Positions 1-9,105 of a stretch of DNA of 64,000 nucleotides are shown here, piece by piece. The DNA is from Zetaproteobacteria bacterium CG1_02_55_237 (GTDB taxonomy: Bacteria > Pseudomonadota > Zetaproteobacteria > Mariprofundales > Mariprofundaceae). The DNA lies in the NCBI GenBank assembly GCA_001871195.1, contig MNXA01000049.1, forward strand, positions 62,001-126,000, in the 5' to 3' direction. The notes beneath the pieces are model-generated. The model worked only from the letters and a program-made list of their open reading frames with translations. It was not told the DNA's origin and ran no database searches. The translations under genes and the position numbers were made by a program. The stretch's first letter is position 1. Each line of letters starts with the position of its first letter.

Positions 1-1108
1 CCTTGATGTAGGGCAACACACCCAGCGAATAGGGTATTTTCAGCAGCACAATGAGACCCATCAGCAGCACGCCCTGACGAATACGCCCGGCATCAAGCTG
101 CAGCAGCAAACCGGTCAGCAGCAGCGCGACCAGCCCATAAAACGGAACCAGATAGCGCGGCGAACCGCCGGCAGACAACCAGAATGGAAACAGACAAACG
201 AGTATGATCGCTCCGAGACTTGCCACTGAACCGCCCATGCGAAACCGGCCCTTACGCAACAACCACAACCCGACGAGAAACAGGCTGATCGGCAAGGCGC
301 GAAACAGAAAAACCAGCGGATAACTAACCCAGTGCTTCACAAAAACCCAGGGACTGAAGCCGGTAAAATTGCGTAGCGCATCGTTCACGGTTGTCGTCGC
401 CGTGCTTGAACCCTTGATGATCACCAGCTCCTGCCACAGGTAGGGGACCGCCAACGCTGCCAGCACCGGCAAGACAAAACGGGGCGACAACAGCAAATGC
501 CAGCACCTGAAGCGCCACATGAGCACCAGCCCGGCAGCCCCATAGAATGCATAGGCGGTGATGTTCTTGGTCATGAAAGCCAGTGATAGCGGCAGTAATG
601 AAAGCAACAACCAACCGACATGCTCCTCCTGCAAAGCCCGCCACAACAAGGCGATGGAGGCAAAGATGAAACACGCAAAGGTCGCATCCAGATAACCCAG
701 CCAGCCGTACCAGAAAGAAATCTCTCCTATCGTCAAATAAACCAGTGCCGCCAGCCAGCCAAGCCCGGGATGTCTCTCATCCAGGATCCACGATGCCGAC
801 CAACCAACCATCGCAGCGGTTATCCATGTGGCCATTACAGAAACAAGCCGGATGGCGATATCAACATGTTCCCAGCCGATCAACTTGCAGATACCCATCA
901 CCGGCCAGTGCCACAAAGGGGAATGCGGCCAGACAAAACCCAGAATGGAAGGATGCAGAAAATCGCCGCGCACATGCATTTCATAGGATTTCAGGGCCAT
1001 CAGCCCTTCCTCACCGACAAACTGCATTACTGGAAGCGGCAGAAGCATGCAAAGCCCTGCAGCAAGAGCCAGCCATTTGTAATGTTCGGGGGTGATTTTG
1101 ATCGTCAT
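1..1108 (-). CDS. GT39/ArnT-like membrane glycosyltransferase, 3' part outside window
   Basis: An open frame runs on the minus strand from an ATG at 1108 to the window edge without a stop, so about 369 codons of a longer protein are visible. The start is preceded by GGAAGAA. The product is strongly hydrophobic with many membrane segments. An early loop holds GEEG and later HSPLWHW, and a long series of Leu/Ala/Trp-rich helices follows. This layout is typical of GT-C fold transferases of the PMT/ArnT (GT39) family, which use a polyprenyl-phosphate sugar at the periplasmic face of the inner membrane; the acidic loop residues would be the catalytic candidates. It lies 13 nt after a GNAT gene and near a GT2 transferase of the polyprenyl-phosphate type, so the three may build and transfer one lipid-linked sugar. 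Acceptor and sugar are unknown. Confidence 0.7.
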   Translation of the reverse strand, partial: MTIKITPEHYKWLALAAGLCMLLPLPVMQFVGEEGLMALKSYEMHVRGDFLHPSILGFVWPHSPLWHWPVMGICKLIGWEHVDIAIRLVSVMATWITAAMVGWSASWILDERHPGLGWLAALVYLTIGEISFWYGWLGYLDATFACFIFASIALLWRALQEEHVGWLLLSLLPLSLAFMTKNITAYAFYGAAGLVLMWRFRCWHLLLSPRFVLPVLAALAVPYLWQELVIIKGSSTATTTVNDALRNFTGFSPWVFVKHWVSYPLVFLFRALPISLFLVGLWLLRKGRFRMGGSVASLGAIILVCLFPFWLSAGGSPRYLVPFYGLVALLLTGLLLQLDAGRIRQGVLLMGLIVLLKIPYSLGVLPYIK

Positions 1109-1121
1109 TTTTCTTCCAACC

Positions 1122-1805
1122 CTATGCAGTCAAGCGGTGGTAAACATCAACCGCATCCTTAAAGCGAAAGCCCAGCGAGGCATACAGATTGAGCACCGGA
1201 AGATTGGCCGCTGAAACCGAGCTGCTTAGTTCCACGGCACCCTGTGCAAACAAATAGCGACATGTCTCCGACCAAAGGAATTTGGCCAGACCGCGTCCGC
1301 GAAATGGCTCGGCCACGGCATGCAGGAGCAGCGCGTCGTGCTGATCGTCACCCATCCGATGGGCGATAAAGCCTGCCAGCTCACGCTCAAAAAGCAGCCC
1401 GATCACCCCTCCACCAGCATGCATTTGGGCGAGCCACTGCACATAACGCTGGTCGGCCTGATCGCGCGGCAGATTAAAATCGCGTTGAAACCGACCATGC
1501 ACAAACGCATGCCGGCAAATGCGTTGCACATCGGCCAAGGCCACGTCGGTGGAAATACAGGCCTCGGGATGTACATGGCTGATCAGCTGCCCTGTCGTGC
1601 AAACCGGTTCAAGCAAGGTGTCGGTATAATAAAAACCGTATTGATGCAGCAGACCCTTGTCGGCCAGTGGATCAATTTTGACGGTGTAATGCCCCGGCGT
1701 TGAGGCTGCGTGGGCAAGCAGCATCTCGCTCGGATCGGTTATTTCGTAACAGGGAATACCAAACACGGCCGCATCCCACGGCGATGGATGCAGGCCCTCA
1801 GGCAT
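1122..1805 (-). CDS. GNAT-family N-acetyltransferase
   Basis: This 227-residue protein has the acetyl-CoA binding signature of GNAT enzymes in its C-terminal half (FRGRGLAKFLW, near residue 170), followed by the usual LNLYASLGFRF segment. The N-terminal ~100 residues resemble the extra domain of dTDP-fucosamine acetyltransferase (WecD-like) proteins, but I cannot assign a substrate. Its start overlaps the stop of the GT2 gene by 8 nt and it ends 13 nt before the GT39-like gene, so it is probably cotranscribed with both. Acetylation of an amino sugar for the same surface glycan is a reasonable inference. No clear Shine-Dalgarno sequence precedes the ATG, which suggests translational coupling. 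Confidence 0.8.
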   Translation of the reverse strand: MPEGLHPSPWDAAVFGIPCYEITDPSEMLLAHAASTPGHYTVKIDPLADKGLLHQYGFYYTDTLLEPVCTTGQLISHVHPEACISTDVALADVQRICRHAFVHGRFQRDFNLPRDQADQRYVQWLAQMHAGGGVIGLLFERELAGFIAHRMGDDQHDALLLHAVAEPFRGRGLAKFLWSETCRYLFAQGAVELSSSVSAANLPVLNLYASLGFRFKDAVDVYHRLTA

Positions 1806-2730
1806 CGCGCTTGAAGGTGGTGTTCATCACGACATACAGCGGTCGTTTCTTGCTTTCATCAAAGGTCTTGCCGAGATAAATGCCGATAATGCCCAGATTG
1901 GCAATGATGATGCCACCGATGAAGTACAGCGAAACAATCAGGCTGCTCCAGCCCATGATGGGCACATGATAGATGCTGGCATAGACCAGCAATCCGATAC
2001 CGGCCACAAAGGCCAGAGCAGCCAGGGTAAAACCGAGCTGGATGGACATGCGCAGCGGTTTGTCGGAATAGGCAATGATGGTATTGCTGGCCAGACGCAG
2101 CAGGCTGGCGAAGGTATAGGAGGTTTCGCCCGCGAAACGCTCGCCATGCTCACTATCAATCTTGGCTGTGGGAAACCCAAGCCAGTCGATCATGCCGCCA
2201 AAGAAGCGCAGGTTCTCCCGCATACTGCAACAGCTGTCGACAACCTTTCTGGAGACAATGCGAAAATTCCCCACCTCAGGGTCATAATCCATATCGGCCA
2301 AATAACCGAAAAACTTGTAGAAAAGTCTGGAGCTGTAGGTTTTTTGCATACCGTCCTTGCGCATGATGCGGCGGGCCAGAACCACGTCAAACCCCTCCTG
2401 CGCCTTGGCGTACAGCTCCGGAATCGTCTCCGGCGCATCCTGCAAATCACAGTCCATGACCACGGCCCAGTCACCTGTGCAATAATCCAGGCCGGCCGTA
2501 ATGCCGTAGTGCTGGCCAAAGTTGCGGGAAAATTGCAGGCCTTTGATACGCGGATCGACTGCAGCCAGTTCACGGACAATCTCCCAGGAACGGTCGCCAC
2601 CACAGTCTTCAACCATAATGATCTCAAAATCACTGCTGATGGATTCCAGTGCAGGAACAAGTCGCCGGTACAATTCGTGCAGGCAGTCTTCAGCCTTATA
2701 GACGGGGATAATGACGGAAATCAGCGACAT
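1798..2730 (-). CDS. GT2 family polyprenyl-phosphate glycosyltransferase
   Basis: The 310-residue protein starts with the GT-A nucleotide-sugar fold (SLISVIIPVYKAED). It has an acidic metal/sugar-nucleotide motif DCDLQDAPE near residues 93-101 and two hydrophobic helices near the C-terminus (about 232-255 and 265-290). This architecture is that of dolichol/undecaprenyl-phosphate sugar transferases such as ArnC, GtrB or DPM1. It would make an undecaprenyl-phosphate-linked sugar on the cytoplasmic face, which the downstream GT39-like enzyme could use in the periplasm. The GNAT gene overlaps its end. The sugar specificity cannot be read from sequence. Confidence 0.85.
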   Translation of the reverse strand: MSLISVIIPVYKAEDCLHELYRRLVPALESISSDFEIIMVEDCGGDRSWEIVRELAAVDPRIKGLQFSRNFGQHYGITAGLDYCTGDWAVVMDCDLQDAPETIPELYAKAQEGFDVVLARRIMRKDGMQKTYSSRLFYKFFGYLADMDYDPEVGNFRIVSRKVVDSCCSMRENLRFFGGMIDWLGFPTAKIDSEHGERFAGETSYTFASLLRLASNTIIAYSDKPLRMSIQLGFTLAALAFVAGIGLLVYASIYHVPIMGWSSLIVSLYFIGGIIIANLGIIGIYLGKTFDESKKRPLYVVMNTTFKRDA

Positions 2731-2791
2731 GGCAGTAAGTTACCACATTGCCACAGCATTGCAGAAGCCCTGTAAGGCAGGGAGAAGAGCA

Positions 2792-3415
2792 TCAGACGAG
2801 GGTGCACTGCATAATCGTGTGGCTGTAGGGAATATTCAGCATATCGTGACGCAGATGATGGTTCACAAGCGGGAAGCTCGCCCGGGCCAGCGCTTGATAG
2901 CCATCAGGACTGCGCACGCAGCGCCCCCGGTCGCGACTGATCATCCAGCGCGCCAGCGGATGCTGCCCAGGAGCAAAAACAGGATCCATGGTAATCAACA
3001 TGCCATCCGGCTTCAAAGCCTGTGCAGCAAGCCGGAACAGGCTTGCCGCATCGCTATCATCCAGATGGTGCAACAGACCAAAAGCCAGCACCACATCAAA
3101 CTGTTGCATCGAACCCAGCGTTGCTGCGCTAACTAACTCGGCCCGGAAACTTCCTCGATTTCCGAAGGCACGACGTGCTTCGGCGATATAGCTCTCCGAG
3201 GCATCAAAACCGGAATATTCCATCTGCTCGGGCAGGTGACGCAGGATTTCAGCTGTCCCGCAACCGATATCCAGCATGCTTTTTCCCTGCATGGGCGGAA
3301 AATAATCGCGCACCAGCATGCGTCGGGCACGTTCCGCACCAACCATGCGCTGTGCCATATTGTAGATGGCGGGATGGGAAAAAATCGCCCGGAAACCACT
3401 GGTGATCTGGGTCAT
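2792..3415 (-). CDS. class I SAM-dependent methyltransferase
   Basis: The protein (about 207 residues from the chosen start) carries motif I MLDIGCGTAEILRHLP, a FDASE motif II, and FDVVLAFGLLHHL, all typical of class I methyltransferases (Methyltransf_11/12 type). The open frame extends much further upstream, but that extension lies inside the preceding methyltransferase gene. I chose the ATG at 3415 because it forms a TGATG overlap with that gene's stop and gives a protein starting MTQITSGFRAIF. The substrate is unknown. With a second methyltransferase directly upstream and a glycosyltransferase group downstream, methylation of a surface glycan or lipid is possible. Confidence 0.8.
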   Translation of the reverse strand: MTQITSGFRAIFSHPAIYNMAQRMVGAERARRMLVRDYFPPMQGKSMLDIGCGTAEILRHLPEQMEYSGFDASESYIAEARRAFGNRGSFRAELVSAATLGSMQQFDVVLAFGLLHHLDDSDAASLFRLAAQALKPDGMLITMDPVFAPGQHPLARWMISRDRGRCVRSPDGYQALARASFPLVNHHLRHDMLNIPYSHTIMQCTLV

Positions 3416-4293
3416 CAGCCGACCTCTCTGCGCATGACAAATACCATGGGGGTGGACATCGCTGCTGGTAGATAGCGTAACAATTTCAACAGACCCGTCT
3501 TCGCCAGCATATCGGCAAGGCCTGCAACCAGCCCTTGGTGCCGCTCGCGAAACAGCGGGTCGGACTGCATTCTGGCCAAAGCCTGATAGATCAGACCGCT
3601 TTGGAATGACACGACATAACCATGCTTGCGGGCAAAGTTTCGCACCTGACGGTGACAGATAAAATTCAGCGAATCCCATATTTCGGCATCGGCTTCGCGC
3701 GGCAGAAAGAAACGCCGACTCAACCGTGGCAAACGACGCAGCACCGGCACGCCGTAGTGCGGCTCATAGGGCACCGAATAGTTCGGGCAGGCGTGCAACA
3801 TGCGACCCTCCTCGCCAAGCACGGCCAACATTGCACTAAACGCGCCCTGCCAGTCGGGGATGTGTTCGATGACATTGTTACTGAACACCAGATCAAATTT
3901 GCCATGCTCAGCCGCATTCAGTTCACCGGCCGGACAAGTCAGCATCGACAATTCGATATCGTCATGTAGATCGAGAATCAGACGACGCAGGGTATCGAAT
4001 AGGGAGTAGCCGCCCATCGCTGGCTCCAGAGCCGTAATGTCGTAGCCCTCACGACGCAGAAACAGGCTGAACAGACAAAGGCCAGCACCCACCTCAAGCA
4101 AGCGAATTTCCGAGCGAAGATGGGGAGCCACCAGAGTAAACGTAGCGCTCGCCTCATTGCGAAAAGTTTCGAGAAGTTGCGTAATTTCGCCTGCATCGCG
4201 CTGCGCGATCCCGGCAGCCTGCTGCGCAATCGATTGCACCGGCAGTTCGGCAAGGAAATGTCCAAGCCTGCTTTCCAGTTCTGATATAGTCAC
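3415..4293 (-). CDS. class I SAM-dependent methyltransferase
   Basis: The 292-residue protein has a helical N-terminal ~85 residues, then a Rossmann methyltransferase core. Motif I is LLEVGAGLCLFSLFL, followed by ITALEPAMGG and FDLVFSNNVIEHIPDW, the FSNNVxEH pattern of Methyltransf_11/23 proteins. The C-terminal third is basic and aromatic and may bind substrate. Its stop overlaps the start of the next methyltransferase (TGATG), so the two are translationally coupled. It starts 32 nt after the end of aroC, and both lie on the same strand. The substrate is unknown. Confidence 0.8.
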   Translation of the reverse strand: MTISELESRLGHFLAELPVQSIAQQAAGIAQRDAGEITQLLETFRNEASATFTLVAPHLRSEIRLLEVGAGLCLFSLFLRREGYDITALEPAMGGYSLFDTLRRLILDLHDDIELSMLTCPAGELNAAEHGKFDLVFSNNVIEHIPDWQGAFSAMLAVLGEEGRMLHACPNYSVPYEPHYGVPVLRRLPRLSRRFFLPREADAEIWDSLNFICHRQVRNFARKHGYVVSFQSGLIYQALARMQSDPLFRERHQGLVAGLADMLAKTGLLKLLRYLPAAMSTPMVFVMRREVG

Positions 4294-4325
4294 AGGAATA
4301 TCGGGTAAAAGATGAGTAGCCGAAC

Positions 4326-5387
4326 CTAAAGCCGGCTGGCGCGATGGCGCAGCAGATGATCGGCCAGCACCAGAGCAAGCATGGCCTCGGCTATCGGTAC
4401 GGCACGGATGCCGACGCAGGGATCGTGCCGTCCCTTGGTGATGATCTCGGTTTCGTTGCCGTGGATATCCACAGTTGGCCGGGGTTTGAGAATGGATGAA
4501 GTGGGCTTCAGCGCCATGCGGACATGAATCGTATCGCCATCGGAAATGCCACCGAGAATGCCGCCTGCATGATTGGTCACAAAACCTTCCTTGCGCATTG
4601 CATCGCCGAATACCGAGCCCTGGGCTTCGATACAGGCAAAACCATCGCCGATCTCCACTCCCTTGACCGCCTGAATGGACATCATCGCCTTGGCAATATC
4701 GGCATCGAGCTTGTCGAATACAGGCTCGCCCAAGCCAGGCGGCATACCATGCGCCTCAACCACCACGCCGGCACCGATGGAGTCCCCCTCTTTGCGAAGG
4801 GCATCCATGAATGCAGCCATCTCGACAGCAGCATTGGCATCCGGGCAGAAAAACGGATTGCGTCCGATTTCCTTAGCATGGAAGCGCGCCGCGTCGATCC
4901 GAACCGGACCGATCTGATCCACCCAACCAAGGATGGAAACACCCGCATCAGCCAGCAGCTTGCGGGCAACAGCCCCTGCCGCCACGCGCATGGCTGTTTC
5001 ACGAGCACTGGAGCGCCCGCCGCCGCGATAATCGCGCAGACCATATTTCTCGAAATAGGTGATATCAGCATGGCCAGGACGGAATTTGTCCTTGATCTCT
5101 CCGTAATCCTTGCTGCGCTGGTCGGTATTGCGAATCAACAGGCCAATCGGACAGCCAGTGGTCTTGCCCTCGAATACACCGGACAGAATCTCCACCACAT
5201 CATCCTCGCGGCGCTGCGTGGTGTATTTGCTTTGTCCCGGCTTGCGTCGGTCCAGATCGGGCTGAATATCGGCCTCGCAAAGGCTCAGACCTGCGGGGCA
5301 GCCTTCAACAATGGCCACCAGCGCCGGGCCATGCGACTCACCCGCCGTCGAAACGCGGAAAATCTGCCCGAAACTGGAACCCGACAT
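4326..5387 (-). CDS. aroC: chorismate synthase
   Basis: Chorismate synthase converts 5-enolpyruvylshikimate-3-phosphate to chorismate, the last shikimate-pathway step, using reduced FMN in the cytoplasm. The 353-residue length is normal. Family signatures are present: GESHG at residues 16-20, the [18 protein letters not shown] region near 120-140, and [17 protein letters not shown] near the C-terminus. It follows fabI by 3 nt and is probably cotranscribed with it. The conserved His, Arg and Asp clusters all look intact. Confidence 0.97.
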   Translation of the reverse strand: MSGSSFGQIFRVSTAGESHGPALVAIVEGCPAGLSLCEADIQPDLDRRKPGQSKYTTQRREDDVVEILSGVFEGKTTGCPIGLLIRNTDQRSKDYGEIKDKFRPGHADITYFEKYGLRDYRGGGRSSARETAMRVAAGAVARKLLADAGVSILGWVDQIGPVRIDAARFHAKEIGRNPFFCPDANAAVEMAAFMDALRKEGDSIGAGVVVEAHGMPPGLGEPVFDKLDADIAKAMMSIQAVKGVEIGDGFACIEAQGSVFGDAMRKEGFVTNHAGGILGGISDGDTIHVRMALKPTSSILKPRPTVDIHGNETEIITKGRHDPCVGIRAVPIAEAMLALVLADHLLRHRASRL

Positions 5388-5390
5388 GCC

Positions 5391-6173
5391 TTACTCGGCT
5401 CCTGTATCGCCGGCACCGATATGAAAACCAGCATCAACATAATGCAACTCTCCGGTCACGCCGGAGGAGAGGTCTGAAAGCAGATACACGGTCGTGTTAC
5501 CCACCTCATCCTGGGAAACGTTGCGTTTTAGCATTGCACCGCGAGCGCTTTTTTCCATCAGTTTGCGGAAATCCCCAACGGCAGATGCCGCCAGTGTGCG
5601 AATCGGGCCTGCTGAAACTGAGTTCACACGAATACCATCCGGGCCAAGGTCCTGAGCCAGATAACGGGTCGAAGCCTCCAGCGCCGCCTTGGCTACACCC
5701 ATCACATTGTACCCGGGAACTGCACGCTCAGCACCCAAATAGGTCATGGTCACCATGCTGCTGCCTTCTTTCATCAAAGGCGCGGCTCGCTGTGCACAGG
5801 CGATAAATGAGTAGGCCGAGATGTCGAGCGCCAGATGAAAATCCTCGCGCGTGGTGGTATTGAAGCGGTTTTGCAGTGCATCTTTGTTGGCATAGGCAAT
5901 GGAGTGAACAATAAAGTCGATCTCTCCCCACTTCTCTTTCACCTTGGCAAAGAAAGCATCGATACTGGCCTCCTCGGAGACATTCATCGGTTCGATGATT
6001 TCTGCACCAAGACTCTCAGCCAGAGGTCGAACCCGCTTCTCCATCTGCTCACCGAGATAATTAAAGCCCAGAATTGCGCCTTCGCGCTTGGCTGCCTGTG
6101 CTACGCCCCAAGCAATCGATTTATTGTTTGCAACGCCAAGAATCAGCCCTTTTTTACCAGCAAGAATACCCAC
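5391..6173 (-). CDS. fabI: enoyl-[acyl-carrier-protein] reductase (NADH), FabI type
   Basis: FabI reduces trans-2-enoyl-ACP in the last step of each fatty acid elongation cycle. The 260-residue protein begins with the divergent SDR cofactor motif KKGLILGVANNKSIAWG. It carries Tyr145, Tyr155 and Lys162 in the order YLGAERAVPGY followed by NVMGVAK, the Y-x6-K active site specific for FabI. The C-terminal SDLSSGVTGELHYVDAG is standard. It lies between the TgpA-like gene (35 nt upstream) and aroC (3 nt downstream) on the same strand. Confidence 0.97.
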   Translation of the reverse strand: MGILAGKKGLILGVANNKSIAWGVAQAAKREGAILGFNYLGEQMEKRVRPLAESLGAEIIEPMNVSEEASIDAFFAKVKEKWGEIDFIVHSIAYANKDALQNRFNTTTREDFHLALDISAYSFIACAQRAAPLMKEGSSMVTMTYLGAERAVPGYNVMGVAKAALEASTRYLAQDLGPDGIRVNSVSAGPIRTLAASAVGDFRKLMEKSARGAMLKRNVSQDEVGNTTVYLLSDLSSGVTGELHYVDAGFHIGAGDTGAE

Positions 6174-6208
6174 AGGGTCCCTCCATCAGATGAATTGGCG
6201 AAAAGCTA

Positions 6209-8116
6209 TCAGGACATCCGCGTAAGCGCACGCAAATGACGTCGCAGACTTGCTGGGGTCCATGCAGCTCCCTTGCCGTAGGCCTGCAACTCCCATGCAA
6301 GCACGAAATCCGCCCACCTGCCGTCATCCACGCCCTTCGGCCGAGGCAACGTCTCCAGCGTTTGCCAGCGTCTGCGCTCAATGCCTTGTCGAGCCAGCCA
6401 GCGATCCAGCACATCGCGACAATGTCCTCTCTGCCCAGACCATTTCCGGGCGACTGCAAAACGCAACAACAGCGCGACCAGAAAAAACACAGGCAACAGC
6501 AGCAACCATGTAGCGTAAGTCTTCACCCACTGCCGCAGCAGGGTCAGCAGGCCGGCCCGATCCTGATCACCGAATTCAAGCACGTAACGGTACCAGGAAA
6601 GACGAACCGCATCCCATGCATGCTCCAGCGTGGCAAATCGCACGCCTGAAAGATCCCAGCGCGAGGCGGGGGTCGGATCATAGCGTTGCCAACTGTCATG
6701 CAACCACACTTCGACCCAGGCATGCGCATGCTGCTGACGCAGCATCAGAAAACCGCCGGCATCATTCCAGTCGCCGCCGTAATAACCATTCACGACGCGC
6801 GCCGACATTCCCAGGCTTCGCGCTGCCAGCGCCATGGATGTGGCAAACATCTCACAGTGCCCGCTGTGGGTTTGCAGCAGGAAATGTTCGATGGGCTGCT
6901 GTTCGTCCACCCTGGTTTTCAGGCTGTAATCCCACGACCTCAACAACCCGGATATGCGGCTCAGCCGCTGTTCGTCGTTCTCAGCCCCTGCAGTGACGCG
7001 CCTGGCCCATGCTGCAATTGCTTCCGATGCGGGTGCGCGACCCTCGGCGCTGACAGGTGGGCGCATCACAGGTAAAGATCCCGCTGCTGACAACAATATT
7101 TCCATGCGCAGCCTTGAGGACGGTGGGCTGATAAATTTTACACTGCCGTTGACCGTCAGCCCGGCAGCCTCCGGAAGATCGGGCAAGCGGGTTGCTCCGT
7201 CCGGCAGCATCAGATAGGGATGCATCACCGCCTCGCGGTAGAGCACAATCCTCCGCCCAGTCGTTCCTCCGCCCAGATCAAGGGAAGAATGCGGCGCGGC
7301 ACGTCGGGAAATTATATCCCCCGACTGGCTCCACTTACCCTTGAGGAAGGATGACAATGCTACGCCACGCCAATAGCGGTTCTGTAACAACGCCTTGGCC
7401 TTAGCTGGCGTTGTGTCGGGCACTTCAACACGCATCACCACGGTTGGATCAAGCAGGCGGGCGAAATCGCCCAAATAAACAGCGTCGGAGAACCCACTCA
7501 TCTGCAAACGTGGCTGAATGTTCTGCAGGCGACTATGCGTGTCGAAACGTGGTGCCAACACGAACAGCATCGCCGATACCAGGAGCATCACCAGCAGAGC
7601 ACCCCAATCAGCCCGCCAATCACCTAGGGGAAGCTCTCCCGCATCACCCCCAACGCCGTACAAGCGTCGACAGGCGCGCCACAAAAGCAACAGAAAGCCA
7701 GCCAGTGGCAGGGCATAGAGCACGCTATCGGTTAAGACTGAGGCAGCCAGTATCAGAAAGGTTCCGGTAATCAGGCGGTGCAGATGATTGCGCGGTGTCG
7801 CAGCCTCGATACTGACGGCCAGAGACAAGATCAGCAAAAAATCCGTCAGGGCGACGATCCACGACCTGCCCATGACAAGCTCGGCTATCACCCAGAAAAA
7901 ACCAGCCCAACCAAGCAGGCTTGCCTGCATTTCACCAAGCGCGAAACGTGGCCCGATAGCAAGACGCAGTACACAGGCGATAGCCGTGACCAGCCAGTAG
8001 GCGGGGCTGACAAAATCAGAAAGCGCAAGAGCGGCCACCCCAAACAACAGCACACCGAGGGTCAGCCGTTCCGCCTGAACAAGACTGCCGCCGAACTTTA
8101 CAGCATCAGTCGCCAT
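6209..8116 (-). CDS. TgpA-family membrane transglutaminase (DUF3488 / transglutaminase core)
   Basis: From the ATG at 8116 the protein has 635 residues. About six membrane helices fill residues 20-190, a periplasmic region follows, and a transglutaminase-like domain holds Cys421 (in HSGHCEMF), His465 (HAHAWVEV) and Asp480 (DPTP). Another membrane helix near residue 560 precedes a cytoplasmic C-terminal tail. This is the TgpA layout, where the periplasmic domain acts as a peptidase or transglutaminase on envelope proteins. The open frame reaches back to 8221, but those residues lie within the DUF58 gene; the start at 8116 overlaps that gene by 11 nt. It belongs to the MoxR-DUF58-TgpA gene set, whose partners are usually cotranscribed. 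Confidence 0.88.
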   Translation of the reverse strand: MATDAVKFGGSLVQAERLTLGVLLFGVAALALSDFVSPAYWLVTAIACVLRLAIGPRFALGEMQASLLGWAGFFWVIAELVMGRSWIVALTDFLLILSLAVSIEAATPRNHLHRLITGTFLILAASVLTDSVLYALPLAGFLLLLWRACRRLYGVGGDAGELPLGDWRADWGALLVMLLVSAMLFVLAPRFDTHSRLQNIQPRLQMSGFSDAVYLGDFARLLDPTVVMRVEVPDTTPAKAKALLQNRYWRGVALSSFLKGKWSQSGDIISRRAAPHSSLDLGGGTTGRRIVLYREAVMHPYLMLPDGATRLPDLPEAAGLTVNGSVKFISPPSSRLRMEILLSAAGSLPVMRPPVSAEGRAPASEAIAAWARRVTAGAENDEQRLSRISGLLRSWDYSLKTRVDEQQPIEHFLLQTHSGHCEMFATSMALAARSLGMSARVVNGYYGGDWNDAGGFLMLRQQHAHAWVEVWLHDSWQRYDPTPASRWDLSGVRFATLEHAWDAVRLSWYRYVLEFGDQDRAGLLTLLRQWVKTYATWLLLLPVFFLVALLLRFAVARKWSGQRGHCRDVLDRWLARQGIERRRWQTLETLPRPKGVDDGRWADFVLAWELQAYGKGAAWTPASLRRHLRALTRMS

Positions 8117-9101
8117 GCCCGTTCCCCACACCCAGCCATACCCCACCGCTGCCTGCTGCCGGTGAACTGCCGGGCGTGGCTGCCGCCAGACTTCGCCAGG
8201 CCTGCAAACGCTCCTTAGCATCAGCCAGCTTGAAACGATTTCGTCCCAACACCAGTTGCCCTGCAGGATGCAGGCGCATCCATCCAGCTACTTGAGCAAG
8301 CAGGTGCTCGAATGCCTGATCGGAAGACACACGCAAATCGACGCGTAAAAGATTATCCGCTTCAGCCGCCTCCCGGCCGGAAAAGCGCTTCACCAACCAG
8401 CCTGAGGCCGATGGGTCGACAGACTTGCGCCAATGGATACGGTTCGGCGCATCTCCGCGAACATAGCTGCGCAAATCATGCCATTCACCCCCATCAGGCA
8501 AACTGGTTTCAGGGTTAACAGGCAACGCAGCCGATGCCGGAACCGCAGCCCATGTCCATTCCATATTCTCCACCCGTCGCTGCAGGTGCCACAAGCCAAG
8601 CGGCGCTTCGGTGCTGACAAACAGCTTGGTAAAACGCATCAAACCGCGTCGGGGAACAGGCAAGCGACCCTGCAAAAAGGTTTTGTCTGAGCAGCGCAAA
8701 CGAAAGTCCACCGCATGCCCCTCACTCTCCCAGCGACCATGCACATCGGCCGGAAACCAGGTGCGCACCTGCAACTCCCGACGCAGGACATGCACGCAAC
8801 CGGAGATGGAAACGTCGGGCATGCACGCGGATACATCGGGAATGGATCGCAGTACCAAGAAACCTGATACCAAGGCCAGCACACCCATGCTCAGCAGCAT
8901 GCCGGCGCACAGATAAAGCAGGTTGTTGCCGGAATACGCGGCCGCTGCAGTTACCCCGACCATCGTTGCAGCAAAGATCGCCCCGGGGCGCGTTACACCC
9001 AGATGCCAGCCAGAGCCGAGCGGAATACGCAGACGAACAATCGCATCCAGTGCCGAAGTCAGCCAGGGCGGCAGTCGCAGGTCGGCCGGATCGTAGGCCA
9101 T
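8106..9101 (-). CDS. DUF58 domain protein
   Basis: The 331-residue protein has two N-terminal membrane helices (about residues 40-85), then a soluble domain with the DUF58 hallmark LRSYVRGDAPNRIHWRKSV (near 205-225). DUF58 proteins contain a vWA-like fold and are commonly encoded with a MoxR AAA+ ATPase, which is thought to act on them as a chaperone. That arrangement is seen here: moxR ends 4 nt upstream and the TgpA gene overlaps downstream. The biochemical role is not established for the family. Confidence 0.88.
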   Translation of the reverse strand: MAYDPADLRLPPWLTSALDAIVRLRIPLGSGWHLGVTRPGAIFAATMVGVTAAAAYSGNNLLYLCAGMLLSMGVLALVSGFLVLRSIPDVSACMPDVSISGCVHVLRRELQVRTWFPADVHGRWESEGHAVDFRLRCSDKTFLQGRLPVPRRGLMRFTKLFVSTEAPLGLWHLQRRVENMEWTWAAVPASAALPVNPETSLPDGGEWHDLRSYVRGDAPNRIHWRKSVDPSASGWLVKRFSGREAAEADNLLRVDLRVSSDQAFEHLLAQVAGWMRLHPAGQLVLGRNRFKLADAKERLQAWRSLAAATPGSSPAAGSGGVWLGVGNGHGD

Positions 9102-9105
9102 CGTC

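Noticed and set aside
1966-2775. 269-codon plus-strand open frame
   Set aside because: It lies opposite the GT2 gene, shows no family features and has the composition of an antisense frame in GC-rich DNA.
4524-5477. 317-codon plus-strand open frame
   Set aside because: Antisense to aroC with no domain signature.
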